From Runella sp. SP2 (GTDB lineage Bacteria; Bacteroidota; Bacteroidia; Cytophagales; Spirosomataceae): a stretch of 64,000 nucleotides of DNA. The stretch is taken from NCBI RefSeq assembly GCF_003711225.1, contig NZ_CP031030.1, forward strand, positions 4,650,001 through 4,714,000, given 5' to 3'. The notes under the pieces were generated by a model. It worked only from the letters and a program-made list of their open reading frames with translations. It was not told the DNA's origin and made no database searches. Shown here in pieces: positions 23,694 to 33,106 of the stretch; position 1 is the stretch's first letter, and the number at the start of each line of letters is the position of its first letter. The position numbers and the translations under genes were made by a program.

Positions 23694-24388
23694 ATACGCC
23701 GAATCACCACCAAATGCGCCCAAAGTACCACAGGAACCACAAATCCTGGTAACCAAATGAACGATGATTTGAATACACCGACATTGGGCTGAGTGAAATT
23801 TAGTTGCTGAAATGGCAAAGGCGCCGAAAGAATGGCCATCCCTACAATGTTGATAAGCAATCCTAAAGCCAGCAGGTTCCACCCCAATACAACCCAGCGA
23901 GGCGGTGTGCCACGTTGAAGATACCATACAAGTAGTGGTGCAGTAATACCCGCCAAAATATCCCAATTATAACCTTTAAATGTCATCATTTGGGGGATTT
24001 GATGTTCCAAAAACAAATACCAAAGTGATACTTCTACCGCTACTCGAACGGTATGCAGCCACGTTAACGATTTCAGCGGAAGTTGGTCAAGAAAATACCG
24101 CCCTTGACGGGTTAAAAACAGGGAGGCAACGAATGCTACTGGCGGGACTATAATCACCAAAAAGCGCGGAGGCTTGGCATCCAACTGCACAAAAAAGGGT
24201 GTTTGGGCAAGCCCCCAAAGCATACCCAACCACGCCAAACCCAGCACCAAAAAGTAGGAAGCAATACGCTGTGAAACGGTGCGCAACAGGCGCCAAAGAA
24301 ACCATCCCAAACAGATAACTACGCCCCCAAAGGCCCAAGAAAGTCCATCAGAAATGGGAATAGGAAAGAAATGAAGATTAGGCTGCAT
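23675..24388 (-). CDS. integral membrane protein of unknown function
   Basis: A protein of about 237 residues with six or seven hydrophobic segments (FGGVVICLGWFLWRLL, YFLVLGLAWLGMLWGLA, FLVIIVPPVAFVASLFL, FVVPVVLWAHLVVIRRIY). I do not recognise the family. I start at ATG 24388; GTG at 24427 would add 13 residues. Its end overlaps the end of the kinase gene by 19 bp (convergent). Confidence 0.65.
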   Translation of the reverse strand: MQPNLHFFPIPISDGLSWAFGGVVICLGWFLWRLLRTVSQRIASYFLVLGLAWLGMLWGLAQTPFFVQLDAKPPRFLVIIVPPVAFVASLFLTRQGRYFLDQLPLKSLTWLHTVRVAVEVSLWYLFLEHQIPQMMTFKGYNWDILAGITAPLLVWYLQRGTPPRWVVLGWNLLALGLLINIVGMAILSAPLPFQQLNFTQPNVGVFKSSFIWLPGFVVPVVLWAHLVVIRRIYATGS

Positions 24389-24510
24389 TGTCCAACGAAC
24401 GGTTAAAGTCTGGGCGTCATTACCCACCCAAAGTAACCGCAGTTTTTGGCAAAGTGTCGAGCAGATTTATCCTTTAAAAAACGAATGGTAGCGATTTTGG
24501 GGATGAATGG

Positions 24511-25392
24511 TCAGGTGGAAACAGCTTTTGCTAGCCATTTTTTAAACTCGCCACTTCGATAGCGGCTCACCACCACCTCTTCAGTGGCATCCGCTTGTCG
24601 CAATGCTGGTACTAGCGAAACTGTTAGCTTCCGATTGGCTTCTTCCTTTACCGCTTTTATGGCATTAACACAAACTATAAATTGGCGACTAATCACAAAA
24701 AAACACGTATAAACACCCAATTGCTCAGACAACACTACCAAAGAGGCATAACTTGTTGTGTGTTTGCTGCCATCCGCTTTAACTAATAAAATTACCCCAC
24801 CTGAAGAATAAAAATAGGCTATATCTACTGGTTGTAACATCAATTGCCCGTGAGGCGTAGCTATCAGAATCAACCACTTTTGTGATACCTCTAGTAGTTT
24901 TTCGGGAAACACACTCTTTCCGTTTTCAGTAGAAAAATTCGTGTTTTGCCAATAAATCGTTCGGAGTAAATAGAGGGAAATATAAGCCCCGTTCACAATG
25001 ATTGCAATGGTAAAACAAACGATTGTCCCCGTAAACAGTAACGAAAATGCAGGCCAACGCCCCACATACACCCGCTGTGCCAGTGGAAAAACAAGTATAA
25101 ACGTCAGCAATGTTGCACTTCCATTAAACGCTAATTGGCGAACAATTCGCTTCAATGGGTTGATATAGAATGGATGCGATGCGTCTAACCACCAAAACAA
25201 ACGCAGATTTATTTCCCAACACGAAAGCATCACCGTAGCAACTGTCAGAAAATAAGGCCATGGAAAAAAATAGCCTGCTTGCCACGGGAAGCTCTTGGTA
25301 AACACCAAATGAGATGCCACGAAAGCAGCAATAGGCACAAAAATACGCCTTGCCATCCAGTCTTGCCACCTCGATACTACCTTTCCACTCAC
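24511..25392 (-). CDS. membrane-bound LytTR-type DNA-binding regulator
   Basis: A 293-residue protein with four membrane segments in residues 1-150 and a C-terminal LytTR-like domain (about 190-293): DIAYFYSSGGVILLV, then FFVISRQFIVCVNAIKAV, then VVVSRYRSGEFKKWL. LytTR domains bind DNA repeats, and membrane-linked versions occur in Bacteroidota. It starts with GTG 25392, 3 bp after the oxidoreductase stop, so the two are probably co-transcribed. Confidence 0.8.
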   Translation of the reverse strand: MSGKVVSRWQDWMARRIFVPIAAFVASHLVFTKSFPWQAGYFFPWPYFLTVATVMLSCWEINLRLFWWLDASHPFYINPLKRIVRQLAFNGSATLLTFILVFPLAQRVYVGRWPAFSLLFTGTIVCFTIAIIVNGAYISLYLLRTIYWQNTNFSTENGKSVFPEKLLEVSQKWLILIATPHGQLMLQPVDIAYFYSSGGVILLVKADGSKHTTSYASLVVLSEQLGVYTCFFVISRQFIVCVNAIKAVKEEANRKLTVSLVPALRQADATEEVVVSRYRSGEFKKWLAKAVST

Positions 25393-25395
25393 AAA

Positions 25396-26400
25396 TCAAA
25401 TCTTAAACGGTCTTGTGGGTACATCATCGTGGTCTTCGTAAACCAACTCCATGGTATTACGAACAGCGTCCAAAATTTGAATTAGGTTCAGGCTATCCCG
25501 CAATGTCCACCAATCACTTTCTTTTCTTCCTTCCCTCAAACAAGTATTTACTTCTTCTATCTCATATTGGTAGCCCCACGTCGGACGATCAAAAGTGAAA
25601 CGCTCGGTTGTCCCATCTTCGTATTTGACCGTAAATGCCTTGCTTTCGTGCCAACGAGGTTCAATAAAAATCATGCCTTTTTCACCATAGATAACCGCAT
25701 CAGAAGTCGTTTCAGTCCTAAAAGTACAGCTTAAAAAAGCAAAACTACCATCGCGATAGGTCAATGTCATCCCAGTGGACTCATCCACTTTTGTTTCGGC
25801 AAACGTACAATGCGACGCAATTTCGTAGGGCATCCCAAAAACTAAGTATGCCAAAAACACGGGATAAATACCAATGTCAAGCAGCGCTCCTCCGCCAAGG
25901 TCTTTGTTGTAGGCACGTTGCGTCAAATCTTGATTTGCCCGAAAACCAAAATCCGCTTTTAGGCCCATCACTTTTCCAATGGCCCCCGACTCAATGATTT
26001 CGAGCATTTTATGGGTCCATGGCAAAAAGCGCGTCCAAAAGGCTTCCATCAAAAAAGTATCTCTAACTCGTGACGAGTCCACCATCGTCTCCACCTGCAA
26101 CTTATTCATCGCAAACGGCTTTTCGCACAGTACAGGAATATTTGCGCTTAGACAAAGTAACGTATGTTCGAAATGAAACACGTGCGGTGATGCAATATAA
26201 ACCACATCTAGCTCAGGGCAAGCCACTATTTCGTCGTAGCTACCATAGGCATATTTAGCCCCGTATTCATTGGCAAATGTTTCCGCCCGTCCTTTGTCGC
26301 GCGATGCAACTGCCGTCAGAACCGCTCCTTCGACATGCTTTAAATCTTGCGCAAATTTATGCGCAATCCGCCCTGGCCCGATTATCCCCCAACGTATCAT
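25396..26400 (-). CDS. Gfo/Idh/MocA-family oxidoreductase
   Basis: A 334-residue NAD(P)-dependent dehydrogenase of sugars or related compounds. The Rossmann fold is at the N-terminus (WGIIGPGRIAHKF), followed by YIASPHVFH and the conserved EKPFAMN near residue 92, which carries the catalytic Lys of the family. The substrate cannot be told. Upstream lie about 250 bp without a gene before the divergent TonB gene; I see only A/T-rich DNA and a weak inverted repeat (TTTTAACG / CGTTAAAA) there. Confidence 0.9.
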   Translation of the reverse strand: MIRWGIIGPGRIAHKFAQDLKHVEGAVLTAVASRDKGRAETFANEYGAKYAYGSYDEIVACPELDVVYIASPHVFHFEHTLLCLSANIPVLCEKPFAMNKLQVETMVDSSRVRDTFLMEAFWTRFLPWTHKMLEIIESGAIGKVMGLKADFGFRANQDLTQRAYNKDLGGGALLDIGIYPVFLAYLVFGMPYEIASHCTFAETKVDESTGMTLTYRDGSFAFLSCTFRTETTSDAVIYGEKGMIFIEPRWHESKAFTVKYEDGTTERFTFDRPTWGYQYEIEEVNTCLREGRKESDWWTLRDSLNLIQILDAVRNTMELVYEDHDDVPTRPFKI

Positions 26401-26654
26401 AATCTTTCTTTTAGTCTGTTTTTATTAATCTTTTCGTATAGATACGCAAAAAAAGGCAGTTCGATGCTTACAAAATCATATTTTGTTCAGTTTTTGTATT
26501 GAAATATACTTTTAACGTAACAAAATGACAGGTACGAAGGATGCTACCTATAAACTAGCGACGTAATTTTTGAGCACGTTTTACCCCCTCCCCTTTTAAC
26601 GCAATTTTTAAATACATTTTTCGTTAAAAAGACAACTAAGTTTTATTGCTTAAT

Positions 26655-27383
26655 ATGAACAAATTATTTCAGCTTATTTTGTTTTTGGGGACGTACCACT
26701 ACTGTTTCGGGCAGTCCGATACAATCACCGTTTTTTACGACAAAGATTGGAATAAAGTTGTCTCTTTGGCAAATGCTTCTTTCTACGGAAAGGTATATGA
26801 AAATGACATCGGATACTGGGTAGCTAACGATTATTTCCTAAATGGGAAACTACAAATGACGGGTACCTACCTTGATTCTACTTTACAAACTAAACAAGGA
26901 GAATTTATTTGGTTTCACGAAAATGGCCAAAAGAAAACAATTGCTCACTACTGGAACAACCGCCTTACTGGCGAGTATTATGATTATTACGACAATGGGC
27001 AAATAGACACCTATCAATTATTTGACAATTTTGGTCAACTGAAGGAGAGTTCTTATTATAAAGAAGATGGAAGTAAAAGCCTCATGGAAATGCCTCTTTT
27101 TCAGGGGCAAGACCACATGTTAGCAGGAAATTTTCTGAGCAGCAACGTCAAGTACCCGAAATACGCCCGAAAGAGAAATATTCAAGGAAAAGTAACCATT
27201 CGCATTGAAATCAATGAGCAAGGAATCGTTCAAAACACGCAAGTACTAAGCTCACCCGATGCTTCATTGTCCAAAGAAGCATTGCGGGTAGTTATGCTAA
27301 TGACCGATTGGACTCCCGCTAAAAGAGATGGAGAACCCGTTACTATGGCGCTCAATATTCCCATCAGTTTTACGCTTGATTAG
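26655..27383 (+). CDS. secreted MORN-repeat protein with TonB C-terminal domain
   Basis: A 242-residue protein with a signal peptide (LFQLILFLGTYHYCFGQ), MORN-like antitoxin-type repeats in the middle (GEFIWFHENGQKKTIAHY, TGEYYDYYDNGQID) and a TonB C-terminal domain (YPKYARKRNIQGKVTIRIEI, ending WTPAKRDGEPV). No membrane anchor other than the signal is seen, so it may be a periplasmic TonB-like protein. ATG 26655 is chosen over TTG 26646. Its end overlaps the next convergent gene by 4 bp. Confidence 0.85.
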   Translation: MNKLFQLILFLGTYHYCFGQSDTITVFYDKDWNKVVSLANASFYGKVYENDIGYWVANDYFLNGKLQMTGTYLDSTLQTKQGEFIWFHENGQKKTIAHYWNNRLTGEYYDYYDNGQIDTYQLFDNFGQLKESSYYKEDGSKSLMEMPLFQGQDHMLAGNFLSSNVKYPKYARKRNIQGKVTIRIEINEQGIVQNTQVLSSPDASLSKEALRVVMLMTDWTPAKRDGEPVTMALNIPISFTLD

Positions 27384-27919
27384 TTTTTCTCCCGTCGTTT
27401 CTTGTACGCCTTGGCAAACATAAACAACAGTACGCCAAAAGCCAGTACTCCGCCAAAAGCATATAGAAAATTGAGCGTGTCGCGCAAAACCGCCAACAAC
27501 GCAATACTTACCAAAAAGAGTGTAGGAAGCTCATTAAGAAGCCTAAATTGGAAGGAATCAAACGGGTTTTTGCCTTGCTCCAATTGCACAATGATGCGTT
27601 TGCACCAAAGGTGATAAACCGTTAGTAAAATCAAAATCGCCAACTTAACGTGAAACCAACCCATCTGCCAATAGCCTGGGTTGAGCAAGGTCATCGTGAG
27701 GCCGCATGTCCAGGTGAGCATCATGGCGGGGTTACAGATAATTTTATACGCCCGCCATTCCATGAGGTTAAACTGCGCCTTAAACGCCTCTCGAAGCTCG
27801 GGAGTAGGCTTTTGTTCGGCTTCTGCATGATATACAAACATCCGTACCAAATAAAACAAACCCGCAAACCACGCTACTGCCCCTACAATGTGGAAGGCTT
27901 TAAAATAAAAAAGTGCCAT
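27380..27919 (-). CDS. hemJ: HemJ-type protoporphyrinogen oxidase
   Basis: A 179-residue four-helix membrane protein with the N-terminal KAFHIVGAVAWFAGLFYLVR, containing a conserved His near residue 9, and YKIICNPAMMLTWTCGL and WFHVKLAILILLTVYH later. HemJ oxidises protoporphyrinogen IX in heme synthesis in bacteria that lack HemG and HemY. It lies 11 bp downstream of the transglycosylase gene. Confidence 0.9.
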   Translation of the reverse strand: MALFYFKAFHIVGAVAWFAGLFYLVRMFVYHAEAEQKPTPELREAFKAQFNLMEWRAYKIICNPAMMLTWTCGLTMTLLNPGYWQMGWFHVKLAILILLTVYHLWCKRIIVQLEQGKNPFDSFQFRLLNELPTLFLVSIALLAVLRDTLNFLYAFGGVLAFGVLLFMFAKAYKKRREKN

Positions 27920-27930
27920 GTATGATGCTG

Positions 27931-29394
27931 TTACCCTACAATGAGTTTCTGCCCTTTACGAACAGTATTACTTTTTAATCGGTTGATTTTTTTCAAGCGA
28001 CTGATATTGATTCCATAACGTTCGGCAATGGTCGAAAGCGTATCGCCTGGCTGAACGCGGTGGTAACGAATCTTAATTTTCGTCTTTGTATCCGATGCCA
28101 AATGCGCTGGCGCACTGGCGTTTTTGGCGGTCTCTTTGAAGACAATCAATCGCTTACCACGCATGATACTATTGCCCCGCAAATGGTTCCAGCGTTTTAG
28201 GTCGTACGTATCTACCCCGTAGCGGCTTGCTATTTTCCCGAGTGTCTCCCCTCGACGCACCGTGTGGTACATTTTCCGCGTTTGGCGCGTAATGATGGTT
28301 TCAGGATCTTCATTTTCGTCGCCCGCTGCAACCAACCCACCTACTTTTTTGATAGCACCAGCACTATCGGTAGTTTCCTCCCCGTTGGCTGCCAATAACA
28401 TACGGCTTTGGAAGGGTGATTTCGTCGCTGAATCCCAAATAGCTAGGCGATTTTCTTGAAAAAAGTCAAAATTATGGCTCGGAACACGGAGCACGTATTC
28501 TTTGGTAGTTGCAGGAAGTTCGGTGTTGATAACTTGTGGATTAAGTTTATAAAACTCATCCAACGAAATATTGCTTAGTTTGGCAAACGTATGCAAATTG
28601 ACATATCCCGATACTTGAATCGTGTCAAAAAGCATGGGATAATCGGGGGTTTCCGCAAAAATACCGTGATCGGCGTGGTAGTGCATCAAGTAGGTCATGG
28701 CCACAAATTGAGGCACATAATGGCGCGTTTGTTTGGGCAAGAAATTATAGATTCCCCAGAAAGTACTTGAACCTGAGCGGCGCATCGCCCTTTTTACATT
28801 GCCTGGCCCTACGTTATAAGCGGCCAAAGCCATTTCCCAGTCGCCAAAAGCACGGTGAAGACGTTTCAAATACACACAAGCCGCTTCGGTTGATTTTACG
28901 GGGTCAAACCGCTCGTCGATGTAGTCATTTTGCTTCATCCCGTACTCACGACCTGTTGCAGGCATAAATTGCCACAACCCGCCTGCTCCTGCGTACGAAA
29001 TAATACGTGGGTTTAGCCCCGATTCAATCAGTGACAAAAATTTCAACTCGCGCGGCATCCCGTGTTTTTCCAGCATCTGCTCGTACAACGGAAAGTACAA
29101 GTGCATTTGCTCTAGCATTCGCTTCACAAAGCTCGGCTTGCGGTAGATAAAATACTCCACAAACTGATGCGTTACCTTATGATAACGGAGTGGAATGATG
29201 TTTTCCAACTTAGCAAGACGTTCGCGTACAAGCGCTTCCGACACCGTTGAGTCGGCCATTGCTTCTATTTGAATTTGTTCTTCCACTACGTTGGTGTCAG
29301 TCTCTACTTCTTGTGCACGGGCACCCTCGCTTGCTCCAAGCCAACACATCCCCGCTACCAGTCCCATGCCCACAATTCGCTTCAATTCCATCAT
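27931..29394 (-). CDS. membrane-type lytic transglycosylase with two LysM domains
   Basis: A 487-residue MltD-like enzyme. A signal peptide precedes a goose-type/SLT domain at about 110-220 with catalytic Glu124 in SLIESGLNP, then GGLWQFMPATGREYG and ALAAYNVGPGNV. Two LysM domains for peptidoglycan binding are near 373-417 (HTVRRGETLGKIASRYG) and 440-487 (HRVQPGDTLSTIAERYG). It should cut glycan strands in the periplasm. A second in-frame ATG lies at 29391. Confidence 0.93.
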   Translation of the reverse strand: MMELKRIVGMGLVAGMCWLGASEGARAQEVETDTNVVEEQIQIEAMADSTVSEALVRERLAKLENIIPLRYHKVTHQFVEYFIYRKPSFVKRMLEQMHLYFPLYEQMLEKHGMPRELKFLSLIESGLNPRIISYAGAGGLWQFMPATGREYGMKQNDYIDERFDPVKSTEAACVYLKRLHRAFGDWEMALAAYNVGPGNVKRAMRRSGSSTFWGIYNFLPKQTRHYVPQFVAMTYLMHYHADHGIFAETPDYPMLFDTIQVSGYVNLHTFAKLSNISLDEFYKLNPQVINTELPATTKEYVLRVPSHNFDFFQENRLAIWDSATKSPFQSRMLLAANGEETTDSAGAIKKVGGLVAAGDENEDPETIITRQTRKMYHTVRRGETLGKIASRYGVDTYDLKRWNHLRGNSIMRGKRLIVFKETAKNASAPAHLASDTKTKIKIRYHRVQPGDTLSTIAERYGINISRLKKINRLKSNTVRKGQKLIVG

Positions 29395-29472
29395 CGTTCC
29401 GTTGTTTTCTCGTTAGGTTTTACATCTTTTTTGTTCGTTTTTCAATGGCTATTTTATCGCTTATGTTGAGTA

Positions 29473-30927
29473 TTAGTCCAAAGAACTTACTGGTTCTTTA
29501 GCAACTATGTATTTTGAGAAAGCCAGTAAATCAGCCTCTCCAAAAGGTTTTCCTAGCACTTGAAGTCCCATAGGCAGCCCCTGCGCATCGGTTCCTGCAG
29601 GAATCGAAATGGCAGGATACCCAATCACATTTGCCTGTACCGTAAAAATATCGGCCAAGTACATCTGTAACGGATCTTCGGTTTTGTCTCCAATCGGGAA
29701 GGCCGTTGTTGGCGTAGTTGGCATTACCAAAAAGTCATATTTCTTAAAAAGCTCATCGGTCTGATTTTTTACCAAACGACGTACTTTTTGAGCTTTGGTA
29801 TAATACGCATCATAATAACTCGCACTGAGCACAAACGTACCAAGCATGATGCGTTTTTTTACTTCTTTACCAAAACCTTCACTGCGCGATTTTTGGTAAA
29901 GTTCCATCAAATCCATGGGAGTTGCCGTACGGTGACCGTAGCGCACGCCGTCAAAACGAGATAAGTTAGAACTTGCTTCTGCCGTGGTAAGAATGTAGTA
30001 GGTAGGTAAGATATACGAAAGTAGCGCAAAATCTATCGGTTCTACTTCATGCCCTTGCTCACGTAGCCAGTCAAGTTTGGCTTGCATCGCCTGGCGAATT
30101 TCGGGCTGTAACGCTTCACTTTCTACGCCTTCTCGCAAATAGGCTACTTTTTGTTTTTGAACCGTCGTTTCGGCCACTGCTTGTGTGAAAGAAGGCACAG
30201 GCAGCTGCGACACTGTACTATCAAAACCATCCGCTCCTGCCATGATTTCTAGCAAAAGAGCGGCATCATCTATGTTCTTGGTGATTGGGCCTATGCAATC
30301 AAACGACGAGCCGTAGGCAATCAGCCCCCAACGTGATATACGTCCGTAGGTAGGTTTTAGGCCAACAAGCCCACAAAAAGCCGCAGGTTGACGCACCGAA
30401 CCACCCGTGTCTGAACCCAATGACGCCAAGCACATATCTGCTTGGACTGCCACTGCCGAGCCTCCCGACGAACCACCAGGAACGCGGGATGTATCCGCAG
30501 CATTACGAACAACCCCAAACGCACAGCTTTCGTTGGAAGAGCCCATGGCAAACTCATCGCAGTTTTGGCGGCCAATAATGATTGCATCTTCGGCCAATAC
30601 CCGCTGCACAGCAGTGGCGGTAAACTGCGATACAAAACCGTTTAAAATAGCGCTTCCTGCTTGTAATCCGTGATTTTGATAGCACAGAACGTCCTTGATT
30701 CCGAGTACCATTCCCGCTAGGCGTCCTGCCGTTCCTGCCGCAATTTTTTGGTCAATTTCTTCTGCTCTTTGCGTCGCTTCTTGGTCATACACCGCCACAA
30801 ACGCATTCAAGACTGGATTTTTTTCCTCTATGTTTTTCAAATAATACGCCACTAGCTCACGGCACGATACAACACCCGAACGGAGGTCGGTTTGAATTTC
30901 ACTAAGAGAGGTATAATGATAGCTCAC
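29473..30927 (-). CDS. gatA: aspartyl/glutamyl-tRNA amidotransferase subunit A
   Basis: A protein of about 484 residues of the amidase-signature family, which supplies ammonia for Gln-tRNA(Gln) or Asn-tRNA(Asn) formation. The Ser-cisSer-Lys set is visible: MVLGIKDVLCY, GSNESCAFG, SRVPGGSSGGSAV and GSDTGGSVRQP. There is no ATG near the family N-terminus. I chose GTG 30927, giving MSYHYTSLSEIQ. TTG 30978 would also be in frame, but it lies in the T run of the upstream terminator. gatB and gatC are not nearby. Confidence 0.9.
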   Translation of the reverse strand: MSYHYTSLSEIQTDLRSGVVSCRELVAYYLKNIEEKNPVLNAFVAVYDQEATQRAEEIDQKIAAGTAGRLAGMVLGIKDVLCYQNHGLQAGSAILNGFVSQFTATAVQRVLAEDAIIIGRQNCDEFAMGSSNESCAFGVVRNAADTSRVPGGSSGGSAVAVQADMCLASLGSDTGGSVRQPAAFCGLVGLKPTYGRISRWGLIAYGSSFDCIGPITKNIDDAALLLEIMAGADGFDSTVSQLPVPSFTQAVAETTVQKQKVAYLREGVESEALQPEIRQAMQAKLDWLREQGHEVEPIDFALLSYILPTYYILTTAEASSNLSRFDGVRYGHRTATPMDLMELYQKSRSEGFGKEVKKRIMLGTFVLSASYYDAYYTKAQKVRRLVKNQTDELFKKYDFLVMPTTPTTAFPIGDKTEDPLQMYLADIFTVQANVIGYPAISIPAGTDAQGLPMGLQVLGKPFGEADLLAFSKYIVAKEPVSSLD

Positions 30928-30976
30928 AATCAATAGATTACCGCCAACGAACTTGGCATTAAATTGGGATTGGTAC

Positions 30977-31016
30977 AAAACAAAAATCGGCAGTAGTCCG
31001 AAGGCTACTGCTGATT
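30977..31016 (-). terminator. terminator between tatA and gatA
   Basis: A 12-bp stem (AATCAGCAGTAG / CTACTGCCGATT, one wobble) with a CTTCGG-type loop is followed by a T-rich run on the minus strand. It ends the tatA transcript. Confidence 0.75.
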
Positions 31017-31082
31017 TTCAGCTAAATTGTCGTAAAAAAGCCTTTTTTCGGCAACATTTCCCCGAAAATTAGCGGGCAGACC

Positions 31083-31283
31083 TTAGCGACTTTCGTCAAG
31101 TCCTTTTTCGATGTTTTCTTTCACTTCCTTAGAAGCTTCTTTGAATTCACGAATGCCTTTTCCTAACCCTTTCATCAACTCAGGAATTTTCTTTGCGCCG
31201 AAAAGTAACAACACGATAAGAGCAATGAAGATGAGTTCTTGTCCACCCAAGCCCATGATTAAAAAAATTGAAAGCGTATTCAT
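31083..31283 (-). CDS. tatA: TatA/E twin-arginine translocase subunit
   Basis: A 66-residue protein with one membrane helix ([21 protein letters not shown]), then the hinge and the amphipathic helix [15 protein letters not shown], which is the TatA signature. TatA forms the pore of the Tat export system. No tatC is seen nearby. A second, near-N-terminal start is not needed. Confidence 0.92.
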   Translation of the reverse strand: MNTLSIFLIMGLGGQELIFIALIVLLLFGAKKIPELMKGLGKGIREFKEASKEVKENIEKGLDESR

Positions 31284-31462
31284 TTTGAAAATGCGGTTAG
31301 TGATTTCTCTAAATTGTTGGTTTTATACATCGCTGTACATTCAAGCAATGTATTGATTACAGTAATAAAACGAAATAGGACTGTTTATTTACCGTTGATT
31401 TTCGATTTTTAACCCTATTTTAAGGAATCTTTTGGCAAAATTAACAACTATTTCGCAGATTA

Positions 31463-31903
31463 TCAGCCAATCGTGATAGTATTTCGTTTTGACTCCCACT
31501 CACGAAAAGCATCAAGGTCGTCGCCAATGGCATTAAACAACCAAACAACCAAGGCAATGTCATCGGTCAATCCTACAATTGGTAGTATATCAGGAATGAC
31601 ATCAATTGGTGACAAAAAATACAGCAACACCGCAATAATGCGGGTCAGCGTTTTCCACGGTACTGTTTTGTATTCCCCTTTAACATAGGCTTTGAGCAAA
31701 CGTACCAATAACATCACTTTTTCCCTAAGGGAATCATAGGTATCACCTTTTAGCGCATTAGTTTTGTTTAATACTTTTCCTAAAAGCTCTAAAAGACTAC
31801 CCGCATTGCGAGCATAACGCCCTGCTTTACCAGTGGCGCTTTTAAAAAATACAGACTTCAATACCCTAACTAAGATATTGTCAGAAGTGGACGCGGAAGG
31901 CAT
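31463..31903 (-). CDS. YkvA-family (DUF1232) membrane protein
   Basis: A 146-residue protein with the DUF1232 core VLLYFLSPIDVIPDILPIVGLTDD (shown as LSPIDVIPDILP and GLTDDIALVVWLF) in its C-terminal half. The function of the family is unknown. It stands alone between tatA and the DinB-like gene, with no obvious operon partner. Confidence 0.85.
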   Translation of the reverse strand: MPSASTSDNILVRVLKSVFFKSATGKAGRYARNAGSLLELLGKVLNKTNALKGDTYDSLREKVMLLVRLLKAYVKGEYKTVPWKTLTRIIAVLLYFLSPIDVIPDILPIVGLTDDIALVVWLFNAIGDDLDAFREWESKRNTITIG

Positions 31904-31985
31904 TTTGGTACTATTAATTGGGTGTTAATTTATTTACACCCTCATAAACGTAAAAATGGTTGAAAAGATTTGCTAGGCGCATATC

Positions 31986-32516
31986 TTATTTCCAACCTTC
32001 TTTTATACAAAGCTGGTTGATATGCTCATAATGGTGCTCGCTGTGCCAAGCGTACAGCGCTGCTACTTCGCGCAGCGGGAATACCCGTTTTGTTTCTGGG
32101 TGAAAATAGGTACGTTCCCAATCGGAATCAGTCAGTGAGTTGAGTAGCATTACCCAACGCAAATGCACGTATTTCAGCAACTGCAATGACCACTCCACAG
32201 GCGCACCTTTTCCATCGGACAATTCGGCCCACAAGGCTTCTTCGTAGGGCTTAATTGCGGGATTATTCTCGGTCAAAGCCAACTTAAAACGAATGTAGGC
32301 ATTCATGTGACTATCGACCACGTGATGAACCGTTTGGCGCACCGTCCAGCCTTCGGGGCGGTAGGGTGTTTCTAATTGTGCCTCATTAAGTACATTCACT
32401 ACATTAAATAACTTTGAAGGCAGCGCACTGATTTCCTGAATATGCGCTTGCGTTTCGGCCGCCGAATAGGTTTTTCCAAACTCAAAACGACCAATGGGGT
32501 ATTTTAGCTTTTCCAT
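31986..32516 (-). CDS. DinB/YfiT-like metal-dependent transferase
   Basis: A 176-residue four-helix protein. The metal-binding histidines of the DinB/YfiT fold are visible in VRQTVHHVVDSHMNAY and YAWHSEHHYEHI. Members act as thiol transferases or related enzymes; the substrate is unknown here. Its ATG overlaps the stop of the cupin gene at 32516 by one base, so the two are coupled. Confidence 0.85.
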   Translation of the reverse strand: MEKLKYPIGRFEFGKTYSAAETQAHIQEISALPSKLFNVVNVLNEAQLETPYRPEGWTVRQTVHHVVDSHMNAYIRFKLALTENNPAIKPYEEALWAELSDGKGAPVEWSLQLLKYVHLRWVMLLNSLTDSDWERTYFHPETKRVFPLREVAALYAWHSEHHYEHINQLCIKEGWK

Positions 32517-33022
32517 TATCTTCCAAAATCATCTTGTACACGTACGATATCATCTTCGTCTGAAGGGTTTTCGGGATCGGTATGTTGCCAAATTTCGGCC
32601 AAGACACCCCATTCTGACAACCCTACAAGGCGGTGACGTTCTCCTTGACGCAAGGTAATCAAATCACCTGGCTGGTACGACTGCACCTGCGTTTCTTCGT
32701 CGGTATCGCTTTTCACAACCCCTACTATTCCTGACACAACGCGCCAAATCTCTGCACGACGGTGGTGATATTGCCACGACAAACGTTTCTCGGGCGCAAC
32801 GAGTAGTATTTTAGGGCTTAATTTTTGCGTAATTTGAATGCTTGACAGCTCAACGGTCGGGAAATAGGTGGCGGCAAACTGCGGCGTTTGGTCTTCGTTA
32901 ATGACAAAAAAACCTCCCCAAGGGCGGGTTTGATCTTGCTTAACAATGCTAAAACCTTGCTCGGCCAGCTGCGCAGCGATGGTTTCAACTACTTCTAACT
33001 TAGTGGGGATGAGGTTTTCCAT
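32516..33022 (-). CDS. cupin protein related to mannose-6-phosphate isomerase type II
   Basis: A 168-residue single-domain protein with a cupin core: WQYHHRRAEIWRVVSG supplies metal ligands, then YQPGDLITLRQGERHRL and LSEWGVLAEIWQ. This matches the C-terminal isomerase domain of ManC-type enzymes, without the nucleotidyltransferase part. Whether it isomerises mannose-6-phosphate or another sugar is not known. It is coupled to the DinB-like gene. Confidence 0.8.
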   Translation of the reverse strand: MENLIPTKLEVVETIAAQLAEQGFSIVKQDQTRPWGGFFVINEDQTPQFAATYFPTVELSSIQITQKLSPKILLVAPEKRLSWQYHHRRAEIWRVVSGIVGVVKSDTDEETQVQSYQPGDLITLRQGERHRLVGLSEWGVLAEIWQHTDPENPSDEDDIVRVQDDFGR

Positions 33023-33078
33023 GAAAATTTGCTTGGGTAAGCCGTAAAATTAGAAAAAATCTTGTAAAGTAATCTCCG

Positions 33079-33086
33079 TATTTTTG
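33079..33086 (+). promoter_or_regulatory. -7 box for lpxH
   Basis: TATTTTTG fits TANNTTTG. It lies 5 bp before ATG 33092 and 20 bp before the alternative ATG 33107, so the later start is favoured if transcription begins a few bases downstream. Confidence 0.45.
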
Positions 33087-33106
33087 CGCGAATGTTTCAA
33101 AGTCAC

